Below, piece by piece: positions 59,222 to 64,000 of a DNA stretch of 64,000 bases. The first letter of the stretch is position 1; the number at the start of each line of letters is the position of its first letter. Made by a program: the position numbers and the translations under genes. The DNA lies in assembly GCA_963277665.1 (NCBI GenBank), contig OY728133.1, forward strand, positions 387,637,962-387,701,961, written 5' to 3'. The notes beneath the pieces were generated by a model. It was not told where the DNA came from. It ran no database searches and saw nothing but the letters and a program-made list of their open reading frames with translations. Source of the DNA: Viscum album (taxonomy: Eukaryota; Streptophyta; Magnoliopsida; Santalales; Viscaceae).

Positions 59222-60733
59222 CTAGGGAAATAAATGAGGGTATTGTGCATGCATCTGAGCCTCCCGCTCCCATGTTCTCTCCTAGAGGTTCCTGTGCTAC
59301 CACCTGATTCGCACTAGAGGAATCGACCGTCCAAGTAGGTCCAGCTCCTATCGATCCTCGATCTCCACTGGGACCTCCACAAAATTCTCCCAATCATCAA
59401 TGTCCAGCTCCTCGTGATCAATGATATGTGTCGGGTCGTGCATGTATCTTCTCAGCTGAGAAACGTGGAAGACGTCATGCACCCAGTACAGCTGAGGTAG
59501 AAGAGCCAGGTGATAAGCCATTTAGCCTATCCTGCTGAGAACCTGGAATGGTCCAACGAAGTGATGAGATAACTTGACGCCCCTGATAGATCTCTGTAAT
59601 CCACATCATGGTGAGACCCATAAGAAAGTGTGGTCGCCATCCTCAAACTCTAGTGGTCTCTGCTTCCTTTCAGCATAGGACTTCTGTCGGCTCTGAGTAG
59701 TCCTCATCCGCTCCTGGATTATCTGAACCTTCTCCATCGTGGCCTGGACCATCTATGGTCCTACAAGTGTTGACTCCCCAGGGTCTGTCCAACACAGAGG
59801 TGATCTGCAAGGTCGGTCGTACAATGCCTCGTATAGTGTCATCCTAGTCGTTGAGTGGTATCTGTTGTTGTGTGCAAACTCTACCAAGGGTAGGTGATCC
59901 TCCTAGCTGGGACCAAAGTCAAGGACACATGCACAGAGCATGTCCTCGAGATTCTGAATGGTCCTCTCTATCTGGCCATCTGTCTGAGGGTAAAAGGGAG
60001 TGATCAGGCATAGCTGCGTCCCAAATTCCTCCTCCAACCGCTTCCAAAGCCATGAATTAAAGTGAGAATATCAATCAGAGACGATGGATGATGGCACACC
60101 ATGAAGCTACATGATCTCTTGAATGTAGAGGCATCCCAAGCTCTCTATTGAGCCTTGCCCTCTGATGGGTAAGAAGTGGGCCAACTTGGTGAGTCATTCT
60201 ATGATCACCCAGATAGAGTCGTGTCCTCTGGAAGTACATGGAAGTCCCATCATGAAATCCATAGATATCCCATCCCACTTCCACTCTAGGACCTCTAAGG
60301 GATGTACCAAGCCTGTCGGTACCTGATGCCCTACCTTCACCTACTGGCAGGTGAGGTATCGTGAAACAAACTCTGCCAAAACCTTCTTCATACCTGGCCA
60401 CCAGTGCTGTCGTCTGAGATCCTGGTACATCTTCACCACTCCTAGATGTACCACCAAAAGGGGAGTGTGAAACCCTCTCAGCACTTCTTCTTGTAATGCA
60501 ATTGGTACCATTTTATGTCCTCTAAAAAGGATGACGTGTTCTCCTCCTACATAGAATCTATCAGCTGCCTGTCCTGAAGATATCTTTCCACGTCGTGTCT
60601 CATAGTCAATGTCCCCACGATGTGCCTCCCTGACCCGCTGAATTAGTGGAGGAGTGACTATGAGTGACTGTAGAAAGTCTTCCCCATCTCTATCCATTAA
60701 GAATATCTGCAAAGCGGCTAACTGCTCTATCAC
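59222..60733 (-). pseudogene. E integrase and chromodomain
   Basis: Same frame as the upstream pol. The zinc finger has H-L-G-V-V-K-M-Y-Q-D-L-R-R-Q-H-W-W-P-G-M-K-K and Y-L-T-C-Q, with the first Cys of the pair replaced by Tyr. The core shows S-M-D-F-M-M-G-L-P (first Asp), S-I-V-S-D (second) and Q-T-D-G-Q-I-E-R (Glu), so the triad is kept. The GPFQVLSRIG and H-D-V-F-H-V-S-Q-L stretches follow, then I-P-L-V-R-I-R-W and T-W-E-R-E-A-Q-M-H-A-Q-Y-P-H-L-F-P, a chromodomain end, and TAG at 59224-59222. About eleven stops interrupt it but no frameshift is needed. Several stops stand for Arg CGA or Trp TGG codons. Confidence 0.88.
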
Positions 60734-61950
60734 CTCTCCAAGTAGCTGAATTCCCTACCTCCTAATGAGAGCATCAACTACTACGTTCCCCTTACGAGGA
60801 GTATAGACTATATCAAAGTCATAGTCCTGGAGGAACTCGAGATATCCAAGATGTCTCAAGTTCAGGTGCTTCTGTGAGAAGATGTACCTGAGACTCTGGT
60901 GGTCAGAGTAGACTATAAAGCGCTCACCCATCAGATAGTGCCGCCACATCTTCAAGGAGAAGACCATTGCTGCTAACTATAGGTCATGGGTAGAGTAGTT
61001 CTACTTGTGCTGCCTCAAATGTCGTGAACCATAAGCGATCATTGCCTGATCTTTCATCCGGAAACACCCAAGTCTGATCCCTGATGCATCGCAGTAAACT
61101 ACGTATCTTTCCTCTGGTAGCCTCAAGATGGGTGCACTAGTCATTATCTGTCTCAGATCTTGGAAGCTCTGCTGACATCTATCCGACCACATGAAGGGTT
61201 TCCCCTTCTTCGTCAAAGATGAAAGTGGTCCTGCAACTCTGGAAAAGTCTGGAACAAATCTCCGCTAGTACCCAGCCAGACCAAGGAAACTCCACACCTT
61301 TGTCACGCTCCTGGGTGGCTCCCAAGCTAGCACTGCCTCGATCTTCGCAGGATCCACCACAACTCCCGCCTCAGAGATGTTGTGCCCCAAGAAGTGGACC
61401 ACTCGAATCCAGAACTGACACTTCGAGAGCTTACCATATAGTTGGTTCTCTCAAAGTGTATCTAGTACAATATGCAAATGGTAGGTGTGCTCCTCCTCAG
61501 TAGTTGAGTAAATCAATATCTCGTCAATGAATACCATGAAAAATAGATCGAGGTAAGGCTGGAAGATCCTATTCATGAGACTCATAAACACTAATGGAGT
61601 GTTGGTTATGCCGAAAGGCATAACCAAGAACTCATAGTGGTTATACCGACACCTGAAGGCCGTCTTATGTACATCCTTGTCTCGAACTCTGAGCTGATGA
61701 TAGCCTGACCTGAGGTCTATCTTCGAGAACCACCGTACTCCCTTGAGCTGATCGAAGAGGTCGTGAATCCTCAAAAGTGGATACTTGTTCTTTATGGTCA
61801 CTTGATTCAGGAAATGGTAATTGACACACAGTCGCACGCTCCCGTCCTCCTTCTTGGCGAACAAAATCAAGGAAGCCCAGGGTGCAACACTGGGTCGGAT
61901 GAATCCCTTTCCTTGAAAGTCCTCCAGTTGTACCCATAGCTCTCAAAGCT
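60734..61950 (-). pseudogene. E reverse transcriptase and RNase H
   Basis: RT reads [35 protein letters not shown] and E-F-L-V-M-P-F-G. The catalytic box is F-I-D-E-I-L-I-Y-S (Asp-Glu at 61525-61520), so the second Asp is lost. RNase H follows with V-Y-C-D-A, then D-L-stop-L-A-A, where a stop has replaced the catalytic Glu, Y-S-D-H-Q-S and V-V-D-A-L. Open stretches are 61870-61451, 61216-61001 and 60967-60755, all in one frame. Identification is firm; the enzyme is dead. Confidence 0.9.
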
Positions 61951-62560
61951 CAGCGGGAGCCATCCGATATGCTGGAGTAGATATCAGAGCTTTCTCTGGG
62001 TACATGTCAATATAGAAGTCTACCTCTCTGCGAGTAGGTAGTCCTGGAACGTCATCAGGAAAAACGTCTGCATACTGATCCACCACAACAGGAAAACTCA
62101 GACTCCATACATAAACTGCTCCTAGGATGAAACTAGCCAACTGATGAGTAATCGGTTGTCCTCTCCTCTGTGTGAGTCCATCCTATACTACAAAGGCTCC
62201 CTTCTCACTGGTGAAGGTGAACCTACTCCCATCGTTGTGAACACATCGCACCTTGTGCCTTATACAGTCGATCTGAGAATGGACCGTAGATAACCAATCC
62301 ATGCCCAAGATGATGTTGTAAGGCCTCGACGCTGCTACAAGAAGATCCCAACTGAAGCTCTTGCATCCTAGAGTAAGCTCACACTACCGAAAAAAGTGTG
62401 TAATCGTCGAGTCTTCTCCCGTAGGAGTCTCTATCCATAAGGATCAAGCCAACGGCTCCGTCGGAATCTCCGAGCTCCGAACAAGGGCAACGGCAATGAA
62501 AGAATGACTCGCTCCTGTGTCTATAAGAACTACAACAAGGGTGGAGTATACACATATAGT
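61951..62560 (-). pseudogene. E aspartic protease and linker
   Basis: D-T-G-A-S-H-S-F-I (Asp 62521-62519) is a perfect gypsy protease active site, unlike D where Gly is lost. Downstream are I-E-T-P-T-G, N-I-I-L-G-M-D-W-L-S (about 62310-62280) and, in the last part, V-V-V-D-Q-Y-A-D-V-F-P-D-D-V-P-G-L-P and Y-R-M-A-P-A-E-L leading to RT. Three stops break the domain and another, a CGA-to-TGA type change, comes at the join to RT. The frame is the same as gag and RT. Confidence 0.85.
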
Positions 62561-63727
62561 AACTCAAATAATCTCAGGTGCGCCGTGGTCATAGGCCTCC
62601 ACTGCTTGAAGCTGAGCCTGCCTTTGTCCGCCAGCTCCCTGTGGTCGGGGTGGACCTCCTGATGGTGGTGGTGGTAGAGCCCCAATGCATCGTCCACAAC
62701 CTGCTGCTCGGCCAGCTCCTCTGCCTCATCCGCCTGCTCCCTGCAGACCGCCACGGTCGAACCTCTACCTCTTCATGGGTGTTCCTTCAACCGTCTGTTG
62801 TTCCTATTCATGGTGGGTCGGACAGTCCCAAGCCATGTGGCCATGTCCGCCGCATGCATAGCATTATTTTCCTCTCGAATGACTGGCACTGTTGCGTGTG
62901 CCCCACACCTTAGAACTAGTATCCTGAGGTTTTCCACCTAATGGTCTGGTCTTCTCGAACCTCTGTGATGTCTGTCTACTGCCAACTTTAGAAGAATCTG
63001 CTACGTGCCGCCCTGCGGTAGGTCTTGCTGCTAGTGTAGGCTTAGCAAGAAATCTCTCCAAAAGAAGGGCTCGCTCCAGTACTCATGCTTGCATCGGAAT
63101 GCTGAGGGAGATAATTGATGCACTGATCTCATGCCTCAGTCCCTGGTCGAAGGTCTGGGCCCGGAAGAATGGGTCTCGTACCATGTTTGTGGAGTAGCAC
63201 AAGATATCGGTAAACCTCGCCGAGTACTGGGCTACTGTCATGTTGCCCTGCCGCAGCTGTAGAAACTCCTGAATGCGCACTGCACGGAGGGTGGATGGAA
63301 CGAACTCCGAGCTGAAGAAGCTCTCGAAGTCTATCCAATGTAGAGATGTCTCGTCGTGCACCTGGAGCATAAGGCTCCACCATCTACCTACTGCTGCGTG
63401 TAGGAGAATCACCACAAGGATCACCATTAGGTCAGTTGGTGTCCCTACTAATCTAAAGACTCGAACAACAGCCTCCAGCCAATCCTCGGCTGCCTGAGGG
63501 TCCATATCCCCACGGAACCTGGGCGGTCTCTGATGCTGAAACTCATGCAGTGCACCTAGGAGACGTGCACTCTCAGTTGTTGGGGCTGGTGGAATCGGTG
63601 GCTTAGCGGGTAGTGGAACCTCCGGTTCCTCCGCTGTAATGGGGCCCTGCACAGAGGCCTCGTCACTCGGTGGGCTATCGTCTCATACAAAGCTCGGAAC
63701 CCTAGATGGATGCCATCGTGGGGCCAT
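62561..63727 (-). pseudogene. E gag with CCHC zinc knuckle
   Basis: Start at ATG 63727 (M-A-P-R-W-H-P-S-R), then a stop at codon 15 and a 190-codon open stretch from 63652. It includes P-P-R-F-R-G-D-M-D-P-Q-A-A-E-D-W-L-E, R-W-W-S-L, F-F-S-S-E-F-V-P and F-L-Q-L-R-Q-G-N-M-T-V-A-Q-Y, the standard retrotransposon gag domain. Past further stops the knuckle C-Y-A-C-G-G-H-G-H-M-A-W-D-C (62863-62822) is complete, followed by a Gly/Pro/Gln-rich tail. Gag is in frame with pol, so the original product was one polyprotein of about 1500 residues. Confidence 0.9.
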
Positions 63728-64000
63728 CCTTAAAAGAAACAGGTATGCCACGGTTAATATTGTATACCTGGTGAGCAGACACAAAGTAATCACAAAGAAA
63801 ACTTTTGAAACAAACATGCAATCAATGTTTTCGTGCATTGAGTCGGAAATCAGAAGTCAGGGTCCTGGTGTACGGATAAGTCGGTCGTCGCACCAACACT
63901 GGACTCCCTGGACTGATAACCACACTCAATACCCTAAACACTATTTCTTCACATAGAAGAAATTATTAGATTCCAGAGTTCTGCAGTAGAACCAACTCTT
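63728..64000 (-). other. 5' leader of element E
   Basis: Untranslated region between the gag start and the expected PBS. TTGGTTCTAC-like sequence on the minus strand at the very edge (about 63989-63997) might be the start of a decayed PBS, but this cannot be settled within the window. Confidence 0.45.

Larger units (their letters stand above)
56049..64000 (-). mobile_element. Ty3/gypsy chromovirus E, 5' end beyond window
   Basis: On the minus strand the element has leader (64000-63728), one-frame gag-pol (63727-59222), PPT (about 59178-59190) and 3' LTR (59177-56049). It is clearly GC-richer than the rest of the window. The protease active site is intact, but the RT box is F-I-D-E and about 27 stops break the frame. 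The 5' LTR and target duplication lie outside the window. Confidence 0.9.

Noticed and set aside
1..64000. tRNA, rRNA or intact protein-coding host gene
   Set aside because: No cloverleaf-like, rRNA-like or intron-exon gene structure was noticed on either strand; this was by eye only, so a dedicated tRNA or gene search could still change it.

Overview
The window looks like intergenic DNA from a large, repeat-rich seed-plant genome. It is AT-rich and holds no recognisable intact host gene, rRNA or tRNA. Almost everything that can be identified is decayed retrotransposon: Ty1/copia fragments, Ty3/gypsy chromovirus elements of Del/Tekay type with LTRs of 2-3 kb, a non-autonomous LARD-like element, a solo LTR and a LINE remnant. 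Long, old, stop-ridden insertions fit a slowly purging giant genome. A monocot such as a lily relative is possible, because Del-type elements with LTRs of about 2.4 kb were first described there, but the sequence does not prove it.

Layout. 1-3282: two fragments of one copia family joined head to tail; the first carries a 0.3-kb GC-rich CTGTAG-repeat insertion. 3283-25820: a gypsy family (B/C) arranged LTR - internal B - shared LTR - internal C, inserted into the second copia fragment and broken off at 25820. Its left LTR is itself split at 5431 by a complete 10.6-kb gypsy element on the minus strand (D, 5432-16021), which has both LTRs, PBS, PPT, a one-frame gag-pol with 12 stops and a TCCCC target-site duplication. 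25821-27650: unassigned AT-rich DNA. About 27650-33100: a third copia copy from gag through RNase H into its 3' LTR. About 33600-36288: a probable gypsy LTR (G). 38191-51230: a LARD-like element (F) with 3.2-kb LTRs and a 2.6-kb internal region without recognisable coding domains; its left LTR is interrupted by a LINE ORF1 remnant and its right LTR by a 2.1-kb solo LTR (H). 51231-56048: AT-rich, unassigned. 56049-64000: a GC-richer minus-strand gypsy chromovirus (E) with its 3' LTR and a one-frame gag-pol carrying about 27 stops; its 5' LTR lies beyond the right edge.

The genes do not form a host pathway. The coding remnants are the usual retrotransposon set: gag capsid with CCHC knuckle, aspartic protease, RT, RNase H and integrase, plus a chromodomain in the gypsy elements. 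None is functional.

The most interesting structure is non-coding. Gypsy LTRs whose sequences are otherwise hard to align share a 3' module: a short motif, TACTGAG - spacer - ACTCACCC, lying about 240-500 bp before the LTR end. In four of the five families where it occurs, the motif is preceded at about 210-360 bp by an unrelated minisatellite (units about 33-39 bp where measurable). The rule found the motif in solo LTR H at the expected place.
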